From Blastobasis lacticolella (taxonomy: Eukaryota; Arthropoda; Insecta; Lepidoptera; Blastobasidae), in NCBI GenBank assembly GCA_905147135.1, contig LR990059.1, positions 17,073,001-17,137,000 on the forward strand: a stretch of 64,000 bases of DNA, given 5' to 3'. Position numbers and translations under genes: made by a program. This document shows positions 1 to 10,100 of the stretch, in pieces. The notes under the pieces are model-generated. The model was not told the origin of the DNA and searched no databases. It saw only the letters and a list, made by a program, of their open reading frames with translations. How positions within the stretch are numbered: the stretch's first letter is position 1; every line of letters begins with the position of its first letter.

Positions 1-24
1 CGGTTACAAGTATAGAAGAGCAGG

Positions 25-627
25 ATGCGGTGGAAAGCGACTTTGTGGGTTACAGTAGCGGCGGCGGCGGTCGCTGGTGCGCTCCATCTAACTATAGAGA
101 ATAACATTGACCGGAACATCATGGTCTCTACTGTAGAGACGGACGCTCCGCCAGTCGTGGATGTGACTCCCAATGATATTGCACATAGAGAAGGTGGCGA
201 TACTAATGAAACTTCTAGCGACAGCGAAGGCGACCCAAGTGCGCAAAAATCCTCTGACGCTTCTGAAGCTGGTGATACTAATGACAGTACTAATTCCGAA
301 GGTAATATAAGCGACGATGTTGAGGCTCTTCCACAGCCTACTGGTACTCCAGAAACCAGTGAAAATGAAAGTAATACTTCCGAAGAAGGTAATATAAGCG
401 ACGATGATGAGACTCTTTCACCGCCTATTCCAGAATCCGGTGAAAATTCTAAAAGTAGCGAAAGTTCGGTCCAAAATTCTTTTGTCGAATCATTAGAGAA
501 CGAATTGGAAGATGGCGATATCATTAGTACTGAACACGGCGAGGTGCAAGGCTTCTACATTCACCCTCCATTACGCATTCAAAGTTTCTTAGACATACCA
601 TACGGATCAATTACAGGACTTTTTTCG
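25..627 (+). CDS. Gene 1 exon 1 (leader, acidic stalk, start of esterase domain)
   Basis: 201 codons ending in phase 0 at the donor TTCG|GTAAGT. It encodes the hydrophobic leader, the Glu/Ser/Asn-rich linker with a 29-residue internal near-repeat (EGNISDD at 92-98 and 121-127), and the first esterase strand (EVQGF, then LDIPYG). The usual RF motif that follows the conserved Pro-Tyr is not recognisable here. Confidence 0.83.
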
Positions 628-3600
628 GTAAGTTTACTTTTCAATTAAAAACCATGTTAGGTTTGCTAAAATTTTTTGAGGTATGAATACTTTTTTCTAG
701 CTTCGTACAATACAATGCAATACAAAATTATTTATTGCACACCAGAGAACACAAGTACAGATACAAAAAATATGGTAGATAGTACAAAGGGCGGTCTTAT
801 CACTAATGTGATCTCTTCCAGACAACCTTGGTATGGAGAAAAGCACAGGATTAAAACAAAAGACAGGTAGTGCACACAAAAGCATCACTTATAACAAAAA
901 ATATAAAAAATACATACATCTCCACAACAAAGTACACACAAATCCATAAGTAAAGGATAAAAACTAGACAAAAGCCCAGAACCACAGCACTCACAATTAC
1001 CCCACTACAGACATTAGATAATGCTGCTTTACTTTATTTTAAAATGTGTGCAGTGATTCCGCACATCTAATGTCGCGGGGCAAGGCGTTATCTTCGTAGC
1101 GAATTTGTTTGTATTTTCATCAAGTACATTTGTGAAAAATTCATGTTGTGTGAAATTATTGCTTGCAACATTTCGAGCTTGCAAACTTTAACTCATCATC
1201 ATCATACTTTTATTTACGAGTTCCAAAAATTGAATTTTACGAGGAGATTTAAGTAATCGTTATCTTTCAGCCACCCGAGGAGCCTGAAGTAAGGGACGAC
1301 GTCCTACGAGTCACCGAGCACGCCAAGCGATGCCCACAGCTCCAAGACGGCGCCCTCGTGGGTGACGTGGATTGTTTGACTCTCAGTGTGTTCGTGCCGG
1401 AAAATGCCAAGAACGCTAAAGTACTATTTCACATTCACGATGGCAACTTTGTCTCCGGTAGCGGTGACCCCACAATCTACGGGCCAGAATATTTGGCGGC
1501 TGAAGGAGTAATCTTAGTCTTACCTAACTATAGACTCGGTGTCCTTGGGTTTTTGTGCCTACATAATGACGTAGCTCCTGGAAACGCAGCACTGAAAGAC
1601 TTGACGCTAGCATTAAAATGGACCAAGGAGAATATTGAAAATTTCGGCGGCGATCCGGACGACATAACCGTCAGTGGAGATGGCACAGCGGGAGCTTTGG
1701 TCGGTTATCTCGCGTTATCTTCAAAATCGAGGGGCTACATAAGTCGAATTATCATCGAGAGCGGTTCGACATTAGCTCATTGGGCTATCGACCGGAACTC
1801 CGTTGCGACAGCCGAGGCTACGGCGGGAAAAATAGCCACAGCAACCTCTGATCCACTGGAGTCTTATAGAACGGTAAATGTTCAAACTGTAGTATTAGCC
1901 GCTGCTGACATACACTTTAAACCCTGTGTAGAGTCAAAGAGCACGGAATCTTTTTTAGACGAGACGCCGTGGAGTATACTGCAAAATACCAAGACGAAAA
2001 TCGAGATCGATATAATGATAGGTTCAGCCGAGTACGCGGGCATGCATGAGGCAGTGAGCCATTCGACAGAAAGTCTCTCGCAACTGAATGAGAATTTTCA
2101 CAATTTTTTGCCGGACGATCTTAAATTCAAGGACACCAGGGAGAGAAACGACGTGGCAGACGATGTGAAGAAGCAGTACTTCGGAGACTTAGATGTGACC
2201 GGACAGACCGTGGATAGACTGGCGCGGTGCTATACGGACGCGTCGTTTCTCGGGCCGCTGGTCCGTACAGCGAGAGCGTTCGTTGACAGGGGAGCGAAGG
2301 TGTACCTGTACGAGTTCTCGTTCGTTGGGGACTTCAACAGGGAGTCGCACGCATTAGGGGACGCTGTGGAAGGTGCGGCGCGCGGAGATCTCGTCGGCTA
2401 CGTCTTCACGCAAGACGGGCAGACGCCGGATGACGGCTCGCCAGAGGACCGAGTCGTGAACGAAGTGGTCAACGCGTGGGTCACCTTCATGCAAACTGGG
2501 TAAGCACAGCTATGAAGTAATATTTGAAACGACTCTATTGAAGAACATGCAGTCTGTCCTAGGCGCGGATCCAGGATTTAATTGAGGGGGGGGGGGGGGG
2601 AGGGAGGGGGGCAAAAATCATCAAAATTATAGGTATCTTCTAATTAAATTGAATGAAGAAAATTGAATTAGCAATCGGAGCACGCACGAAACTTTTAACA
2701 TTATGGTTATTAAAAGCTGGGGTGATTGCTAAAATGAATATTTGAGCGAGCGTATTGAGCTCGGAATTTATAGTTTTGACATTTCTGTTCTAATCCGTTG
2801 GAGTGATTGATAAAATCAATAAAAAAATGGAGCGAGCGCAGCGAGCTTCGAATTTTTGGCCTTTTGACTCATAAAACCGGGCGCGCGTGTTAGTCAGAGT
2901 CGGGGCTGAGTGCTATTGCCCCCCCCCCCTCCCTTTCTCCTGGATCCGCACCTGGTCAGTCCACTAGGTGGAAAGTAATGTCTAAAAGTAACAATTACCA
3001 TTGTCCAATCCGTGAAGGTGTTTAAGGCATTTGAATGTATATGTGTAATTAATAATTTTTAAAATTTTATTTGTGTGATATGGTACTTACAAAGGTTTTC
3101 AATAATGAACGGATTTCTCCATCCTTCCGCATGCTGAGGCGTACAAATATTTAAAGGTTAAACGTTAACCTTCTAATTTTCATGAGTTACATAAGATAGC
3201 CCAAAGTTGCGTCGTTGTTACGTGGGGTGGAGTTTATCATTCGGGTAACACTAACACTAACTCAAGGAAATTCAAGAGACCTTTCAGCCTCTGGAAGACG
3301 TCCAAGAGTGTGGGTGGTTGGTTGTCCTAGTATGTCTGTTGGTAGTATCTAACTTTGACCGACATATATCAAGAGTAGTTTTTTTATTTACCAAAAGTGA
3401 TGACACCGCACGACACTATTGTTGTTTGATATTTAAAAAATTGTATTGGGTTTTGTGGAAATGGTAATAATTTGAGTAAATTTTCATGATTATTTTAAAT
3501 TACACATATTTGTCAGTTTATATGTTATCCATATGCCTATTACGGACCTGACAAGGGTGTCTGTTACATCCAGTCTTATGAAGCTTTCGTGTAGGAACGT

Positions 3601-4940
3601 AATCTGACCAGATATTTTTATACCACTATGGTGGCAAACAAACCTGCCAGATGGTAAGCAGTCACCGTAACCTATTGACGTTTGCAATACCAGGGAAGTC
3701 ACCCACGATTTGCTGTACCCCTTAAATATCTTTTCAATCCTTTCTTGAAGAACTAACTCTATGTTGTACTCTCTAGGGAGGTAATTCCACAAACTTAGTG
3801 TGCGTGGGAGAAAGGTCCTTAAGAACCGCACAGCTCGCGACTGATTTGGCTCTTAGGAGTGAGGATGAACTCCCTGTCGGTGGCGAGCGTGCGATGATAG
3901 AATGTAGCATGTCAAACAGTTCCTCAGAACAAACACCGTTGTGCAAGCGATAGAATATACAAAAAGAGGCGATCCCTTCGCTGACTCAGCGGCTCAATAC
4001 CACTTGTGAGCATGGTATTATCGACAATTCTCACAGCGCGCTTTTGGATCGAGTCACAATTGCTAGATGTCTAAAACCCTTCGATAAAATATTTCTATCC
4101 GACCCCACCTAACGTCGGATAGTGGGATAGAAAGATGGAACCAATTTGGATAAATAAAAGAAGCCAAGAACCATCTAGCTTAATCTGGTTTTCTAATGAA
4201 GAAACCTGCTTCGACATCTGTCCATCTTCGGGACTACAATGCTACAGATGGATACACAGTATCTGTACACCGCGTCAGACACATATTTTGACGACCTGAG
4301 TGGTTCAATGGTCTGCCACGCAAGAGGTCCCGGGTTAGATTACCGGCCGGGCAGAAATTGAAATGAGGAATTTTAATTTCTGTTACGGGTCTGGGTGTTA
4401 TATGTATAATAAGTATGTATTTAAAAAAGTATTTAAGTAGTATATCAGTTATCTAGCACCCATAGTACAAGCTTTGCTTAGTTTGGGGCTGGATGGCGCT
4501 GTGTGAATTTGTCCACGAATATTTATTTATTATTCGTGAAGGAGTTTTAGAAAGGCCGAACTATAAAGTGCGGTGCAAACATTGTATAAACTTCAGAAAA
4601 CTCGATGTACCGATAAGGGAAGCAGTCCAGCCTCATAGCAACCAATTTTTCAAAGTTTCACAACAACAAAAATTTCAAAACACTATTCTCTTTTTCAAGG
4701 AAACCGTCAATCGGTGAAGACTTGGATTGGAAGGAGCTGGCAGAGGATGAAGAGCATTACCTCTCTATTGGCTCCGAGATGAAGCCCGAGACCGGGCTGC
4801 ACGTCACCCGGATGCAGTTCTGGTCGGAAATATACGCCAAGCACTTCATCGAGAACTCCGCGATTCAGTTGCGCTCTCTAATAATTCTCTCTCTCACAGT
4901 AACGATTTTAGCAATCACCAAGACATTCGAAAGTATCTGA
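25..4940 (+). CDS. Gene 1: catalytically dead carboxylesterase-family protein with acidic stalk (3 exons)
   Basis: Join 25-627, 1271-2499, 4700-4940: 691 codons including TGA, 690 aa, every junction in phase (0, then 2). An in-frame TAG at 13-15 supports the ATG at 25, unless an exon lies upstream. Residues 5-20 are hydrophobic (signal peptide or anchor). Residues about 40-170 form an acidic Ser/Asn-rich stalk with N-glycosylation sequons at 61, 86, 94, 114, 117 and 123. The esterase fold starts at about 172 and shows the family motifs DCLTLSVFVP, NYRLGVLGFL, GNAALKDLTLALKW and ENIENFGGDP. The nucleophile elbow, normally GESAG, reads GDGTA with Gly339 for Ser. The His region reads GAARGDL with Arg572 for His. 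The oxyanion motif is HDGN. The tail after about 665 is hydrophobic (membrane or GPI signal). From family knowledge this resembles non-catalytic esterase-fold proteins such as neurotactin, glutactin and neuroligins, but I cannot assign an orthologue. Confidence 0.85.
628..1270 (+). other. Gene 1 intron 1
   Basis: AT-rich 643-bp intron with a GTAAGT donor and a TTATCTTTCAG acceptor. Apart from short A-rich stretches I see no repeat family or gene in it. Short open frames at about 676-888 have no recognisable product. Confidence 0.75.
1271..2499 (+). CDS. Gene 1 exon 2 (main esterase-fold exon)
   Basis: Acceptor ATCTTTCAG|CCACCC and donor ACTGG|GTAAGC, phase 0 in and phase 2 out. It encodes PPEEPEVRDDV, the conserved Cys pair before and within DCLTL, and the whole core fold, including the degenerate nucleophile and His sites. 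It has no intron after HIHDGN, exactly where gene 2 has its second intron. The paralogues therefore differ by one intron gain or loss. Confidence 0.88.
2560..2954. mobile_element. hAT-type MITE with G-run and C-run ends (gene 1 intron 2)
   Basis: The left end TAGGCGCGGATCCAGGA matches the reverse complement of the right end (CAGGTGCGGATCCAGGA) at 15 of 17 positions. The element is flanked by near-identical 8-bp direct repeats, GTCTGTCC (2552-2559) and GTCAGTCC (2955-2962), the target-duplication length of hAT elements. Inside each end lies a long G run (about 2584-2609) or C run (about 2920-2930), so the ends can pair and the G strand could form quadruplexes. No transposase frame is present, so it is non-autonomous. 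Confidence 0.8.
3614..4080 (-). mobile_element. Truncated 3' end of a CR1/jockey-like LINE
   Basis: On the minus strand, broken frames give typical reverse-transcriptase C-terminal wording: LDSIQKRAVRIVDN and EPLSQRRDRL near 3920-4060, then FLPRTLSLWNYLP near 3780-3825, with stops and frameshifts between. The lower-coordinate end carries the 3'-UTR-like motif with GCCAGATGGTAAGCAGTCAC that recurs near 48,230 and 51,830. It is a dead fragment inside intron 2 of gene 1. Confidence 0.7.
4288..4533 (+). mobile_element. SINE family A, near-complete copy
   Basis: tRNA-like head with A-box-like GACCTGAGTGGTTCAATGG and B-box-like GGTCCCGGGTTAGATTACC. A body with TTTCTGTTACGGGTCTGGGT follows, then a tail with CTTTGCTTAGTTTGGGGCT and GATGGCGCTGTGTGAATTTG. 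Parts of the same head and tail recur at 18,305, 31,879/32,233, 49,163 and 61,545. It ends about 170 bp before exon 3 of gene 1. Confidence 0.8.
4700..4940 (+). CDS. Gene 1 exon 3 (C-terminus)
   Basis: The acceptor CTCTTTTTCAAG|GAAACC completes the split Gly codon (GG|G), then KPSIGEDLDWKEL, YLSIGSEM and FWSEIYAKHF follow. These are the usual ends of an esterase domain (Trp-containing 'P..W' segment, 'YL.I', 'FW..IY'). The last 22 residues (RSLIILSLTVTILAITKTF) are hydrophobic, suggesting a membrane anchor or GPI signal. The stop is TGA. Confidence 0.85.
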
Positions 4941-5576
4941 CGACGAACTATGGACAAGAATAACGCATTGAATGTTTGTAAAAGATGTATTTGTGTAAGT
5001 TAAACTTTATTAAGCCATATATCTTGTGTATGTCACCGTTTATTTTGAAAACAATAGGGGTAACTATCGAAAATTTGTGAACTTAACTAGAATTGACTAA
5101 GCCATACAACTTAATGTATTTTTGGGAGAAACACACAAACATTACGTTTAAATTCGGTTGGGTTAGGTTTTTGTTATGACGAAACGTCGAGATTACGAAT
5201 TGCAATTCACAATTTTTCTATAGCTTATAAACTAACTAAGGTAGATCATAAACTAACGGTTTTCACAATGCAACTGTGACATACACAAATACTCGTACAA
5301 CCCGCAAGACCTTCATGTAATTAATTGTAAATGGTACGTTAATTTAAATATATTTACGCTCTATGTGCAATATGTTTATCAATTACTTTGCGCGTAAATT
5401 TACCCCGGACATGATCCACCCGATCACCCGATAACTTATGGCGAAGGTCGGCCCGAGCAAATGTTTGGGTTGCATGACGTCAGCTCAACCCAATACCCTT
5501 AATCAGAATCGCGGAAAGTGGCCGTCCATTTTGCTATAACACGCACGAGTGTTAATTAAAAACACTATAGACAAAG
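4941..5576 (+). other. 3' flank of gene 1
   Basis: AT-rich. I see no canonical AATAAA close to the stop; ATTAAA occurs near 5554. The segment ends in a strong splice-donor-like string, ACAAAG|GTAAGTAAG at 5571-5585, which could close a noncoding exon of a gene reading rightward. No coding potential seen. Confidence 0.45.
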
Positions 5577-6180
5577 GTAAGTAAGGGTCGCTACTCACCG
5601 CGTCTACGGCCGGCCGCTGCGGACTCCGCGTGTTGACAGCGGGCCGCGTGTGCGTGACTCACTCCGGCGGGACCGGACTGACCGCGGACGTCCAGTTGTT
5701 TGGAGTAAGCAACAAGTTGTTTTGACACCGGCGGAGTGCCAGAGTGGCGGAGTGGCGGCGGGCACCGCGCGGTGTATCGATCATTCCGCGAGTGGCTGCG
5801 CTAATGGTGGGACCTGGCCGCCTGATGCGATATTAATTCGGTTATAAACTCGCCCCGCGCCGCGCCGCCCGCCGACACGCACCGCAACTTTATAGCTGTC
5901 GTTACCGGACTAATAACGCTCAATATTAAAACTATATCCGCAGCGTTGTAGCTACATATGCTGTTGCTATGGTAAGTACCGGGCGCGAGGGTGCGCCGGG
6001 ATCTGTCGAGGCGACCGTCCAGATTCGCGTGTGGATACTGATAAGCCGACGACGTTGCAGAATGGTCACACTCGCGTCACAGTGAGCTCCAGTCCTGTCT
6101 GTGACGCACACGCCGGGTGCGGACGCGTCGGCTCGGGGAGCTGGAGCGCTCGCGAGTGAGTCACGTTGACGCATCTACCC
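5577..6180 (+). promoter_or_regulatory. CpG/GC-rich segment between the two esterase genes, possible promoter or 5' UTR region of gene 2
   Basis: GC content rises sharply over the AT-rich flanks (for example CGGCCGGCCGCTGCGG at about 5606 and CCGCGCCGCGCCGCCCGCC at about 5856). Donor-like GTAAGT strings occur at both edges (5577 and 5972). No esterase reading frame or other coding exon is recognisable. Upstream position and base composition suggest a promoter or noncoding first exon for gene 2; this is inference. Confidence 0.3.
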
Positions 6181-6570
6181 ACCGCGACGGTATGAAGAGT
6201 GAATTTGTTTAGACAGGTAGGCAAGATGTGTTGCAAAGGATTTCTTTTACGCAACCCCGGACAAACCCGTAAGCAGCCGCCTGGTGAGAGGTGACTGTTA
6301 CTCATAACATATATGATTCACACGTTTAGGGCTCACGGAACAAAAATATATTATGTACAACCGTTATGTCACAGTAAGGCCTAAGCTGGCATGCCTCCTG
6401 CCAGTAACTATAACTACACTGGCAACGTTACCCTTAAAACCGGAAGGACCACAATACACACATTGTTGTTTGGTGAGAGAAAAATACGGTAGTAGGTACC
6501 CGTCCAAATAGCTTTCTAATCTTTGACAGCGTTCCACCACCGATTCCATCAAGTAGATACCCTAGGTAGT

Positions 6571-6710
6571 GAAGGCGACTATGTCCTGCAAGAGCCAACG
6601 GCTTACGATGCGACGTTCAACACCGGGCGAAGTGGAGGAGAAACAGCAGGAAAGCGGAGTCTGGCAGAAGCCAGGATTTCCCGCTCGGATGTTGATAATG
6701 ATAGGGTGAG
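6571..6710 (+). mobile_element. 3' fragment of an RTE-clade LINE
   Basis: One frame reads HRAKWRRNSRKAESGRSQD, the degenerate form of the RTE-like C-terminal wording EDAEDRAKWRR..SRKADP seen more clearly at 30,880-30,995. Related tails lie at 25,019, 34,075 (minus), 36,000, 36,735 (minus) and 40,100. Confidence 0.6.
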
Positions 6711-6893
6711 AAAGCGAAGTCAGGTAGAGTCCAAACAGCTTGGATGACGATGATGAGTAAGGGTGACTATGTGGTGTGCAAGGGACGGCTGATGTGGGCG
6801 CTCGTAACGCAGTGGGCTGCGGATTGTTGCTTGGAGTAATAGCTAAAGAGGTAGCCGAAATTCCACCAGCTATCTTAACAAGCCTAGGGTGAT

Positions 6894-7109
6894 ATGGTGT
6901 GCGCAGGCTCGCGGCGGATGTGGGCGCGCGCGGCGCTGTGGGCGGCGCTGGCGGCGTACGCGGTGTGCCGCCGGGGCGCGCGCGACGTGCGCACGGCGGC
7001 CGGCGCGGTCCGCGGCTACCTGGACGCGGCCGCCGAGCCGCCGTACTACGCGTTCCTGGGGGTGCCTTACGCGCGCCCGCCGCGCCGAAAGCCCTCGTAC
7101 CGGTTCAAG
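6894..7109 (+). CDS. Gene 2 exon 1 (leader and first esterase strands)
   Basis: 72 codons ending in RFK, phase 0. The GC-rich sequence opens three overlapping frames, but only this one carries the leader plus GAVRGYLDA, then FLGVPYARPP, which is esterase-like. The donor AAG|GTCACC is weak beyond GT. It was chosen because RFK joined to APEPPPRW restores the family consensus and the phase agrees. The start is 6894 or 6918. Confidence 0.78.
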
Positions 7110-10100
7110 GTCACCTTAACGGTGGCGAATGCCGCCATCTCTCCTTTTATCGTAAATACGGAGGTATTTGGCCGTTCTAGGGCTCGGGTGCGTAGCCTTC
7201 GTGATGCTCAGCTTAGGCGGGCTCTGTTTCGGTATCTGTGGCTACACGAGCCACCGCACTCCGCGTTTCTGGGGTTAAGGACACATCCGCTATCAATAAA
7301 GAGGTGGCGTGTGTCGCCTTCCTTTCTTTTATTGAAGCCTTCGAATTTCGAGACACAAGAAGTGGACATACTTCCACGCTTATGGCGTACAAATCTAGCT
7401 ATTCGCACGAATCGCTTTGGCTTGAGCTATCTCGGGTGGCATAGTCGGACTTGTGCCGGGCTTTTGCAGGCGGTTGCTTCGATTCGCAGCCTGTCTAGAT
7501 TTGACCCGTCAACTTTATGGCGGATGCGGGGTTTCGGGTGTGGATCTGGAGACGGGACCGTGTGCGTGCTATTGTCTACGCGCTAACCTCAGTTAAGTAT
7601 GAAGCGAGGGGCTTCGGCAGTGGTGACGACCAACCTACTACAGTCCGTTTCATTCCTTCTACCTAACTAAATTTAGAATTTTTCGAGGTGGCGAGTGCCG
7701 CCCTCGCCCTAAGGTGGCAAGTGCAGATCGCTATCGGCTCGCAAGCGGCTCGGGGCCGCATCGCAATTAGATAAAAGCGACGCGACCTCGCCGGGCAGGG
7801 GGGCTGTGTTTCATGTCTGCTCCGATTGCGATAATGGTCTGGTGAACTTGACAATATGTATCGGTGCTTGCTTCACATCATTCCTTTTTATTATTTGTTT
7901 GCCAATTATTATTATTATTATTATTTATTATTATTTATTTAAAACAACTTTACAGTATTACAGTAATAACCAATTCACTGAAAGCTAAAGATATATCAGT
8001 ATCTATTACAAAAAATGACTGTATGAAACTCTTTCTTTATCTTGCGACGCCTCAGAGTTTCCAACTTCTGTATAGCGTGAGGTCACAGAGGGATTTCAAG
8101 TTGCCCAAAAGTGCATACGACGCGCAGCAGCACGACCACACGACTGTTATCAACCAAAGCATTGTCTTAACACGTCCGCCGTAAAACTTGATTCGATCAT
8201 GTGATCTGTATTAGAAAAACCCAAATTGTAAGTAAGTAGGTATTAATAAATATACCATACACTTGCTAACAGCGCCTAATAGCTTCAATGTACAGCGTAC
8301 TGCTGTCGCTTGGGATTGAGGGAGCCTATATAATAGCTCTAAAAAGCTAGCAGTACAAAGTGAGCAAAAATTAAAAAAAATGTGGTCAAAATTTGTTGCT
8401 AATTTGTGGCTAATTAGTTGCCGAAAAATCGATTTTGTTGCTCTTGCCGATTTCGGGAAATCGTCAACAATGCTAGCTTCAACATAAGCTGGCATGGACT
8501 TTAAGATAAAATCATAAATTAAATATACAAAATCACTACAAATTAGTTGCTAATTAGTTGCTATAAAACCGAACTAAAAAAAGTACAAAAAAAATTTTTT
8601 TTTTTGCAAATAAAATTTTTTATTTGCTTTGCTAACTTAAATGTCGATTTTTTTATAAAAAAAAAAACGAAAAAAATTTGTTGCTCATCTCAGAACTGTT
8701 AAGTATCACTTGCAGAACCAGCAACTAAATAGACACCCACAGATCGGGTGTCTATAAAATTGGTGACTAACAAACCGGCCATGCTTGCTTGAATGTCGAT
8801 TTTTCCGGTGAAAATCAGAGAAATGAATTTGTTTCTCGTCTCAGAACTGTTAAGTATCACTCGGAGAACCAGCAACTAAATAGTCACCCGATTATCGGGT
8901 GTCTAAAAAATTGGTGTCTAACAAATCGGCCATGCTTGCTTGAATGTCGATTTTTTCGGTGAAAATCAGAGAAATGAATTTGTTTCTCGTCTCAGAACTG
9001 TTAAGTATCACTCGGAGAACCAGCAACTAAATAGTCACCCGATGATCGGGTGTCTAAAAAATTGGTGTCTAACAAACCGGCCATGCTTGCTTAAATGTCG
9101 ATTTTTCCGGTGAAAATCAGAGAAATAAATTTGTTGCTCATCTCAGAACTGTTAAGTATTACTCGGAGAACCAGCAACTAAATAGACACCCACAGATCGG
9201 TTGTCTAAAAAATTGGTGGCTAACAAACCGCCCATGCTTGCTTGAATGTCGATTTTTCCGGTGAAAATCAGAGAAATAAATTTGTTGCTCATCTCAGAAC
9301 TGTTAAGTATCACTAGCAGAACCAGCAACTAAATAGACACCCTATGATCGGGTGTCAAAAAAATTGGCGACTAACAAACCGGCCATGCTTGCTTGAATGT
9401 CGATTTTTCGATGAAAATCAGAGAAATAAATTTGTTGCTCATCTCAGAACTGTTAAGTATCACTTGCAGAACCAGCAACTAAATAGACACCCACAGATTG
9501 GGTGTCTAAAAAATTGGTGACTAACAAACCGGCCATGCTTGCTTGAATGTCGATTTTTCCGGTGAAAATCAGAGAAATGAATTTGTTTCTCGTCTCAGAA
9601 CTGTTAAGTATCACTCGGAGAACCAGCAACTAAATAGTCACCCGATGATCGGGTGTCTAAAAAATTGGTGTCTAACAAATCGGCCATGCTTGCTTGAATG
9701 TCGATTTTTCCGGTGAAAATCAGAGAAATGAATTTGTTTCTCGTCTCAGAACTGTTAAGTATCACTCGGAGAACCAGCAACTAAATAGTCACCCGATAAT
9801 CGGGTGTCTAAAAAATTGGTGTCTAACAAACCGGCCATGCTTGCTTGAATGTCGATTTTTCCGGTGAAAATCAGAGAAATGAATTTGTTTCTCGTCTCAG
9901 AACTGTTAAGTATCACTCGGAGAACCAGCAACTAAATAGTCACCCGATGATCGGGTGTCTAAAAAATTGGTGTCTAACAAATCGGCCATGCTTGCTTGAA
10001 TGTCGATTTTTTCGGTGAAAATCAGAGAAATGAATTTGTTTCTCGTCTCAGAACTGCTAAGTATCACTCGTAGAACCAGCAACTAAATAGTCACCCGATG

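Noticed and set aside
4493..4717. 74-codon frame overlapping the start of gene 1 exon 3
   Set aside because: Its first part is the SINE A tail (GATGGCGCTGTG), also found at 32,305, 49,253 and 61,711. The true exon is in another frame with a good acceptor.
6889..7180. Alternative Arg/Gly/Ala-rich open frames over gene 2 exon 1
   Set aside because: GC-rich shadows in other frames. Only the 6894 frame carries the leader and esterase wording and joins exon 2 in phase.
8211..8495. Open frame in the left terminal domain of the foldback element, repeated at 11,963-12,151
   Set aside because: Its shared peptide follows from the inverted repeat itself. It is short, extends into unrelated flanks and shows no transposase motif.
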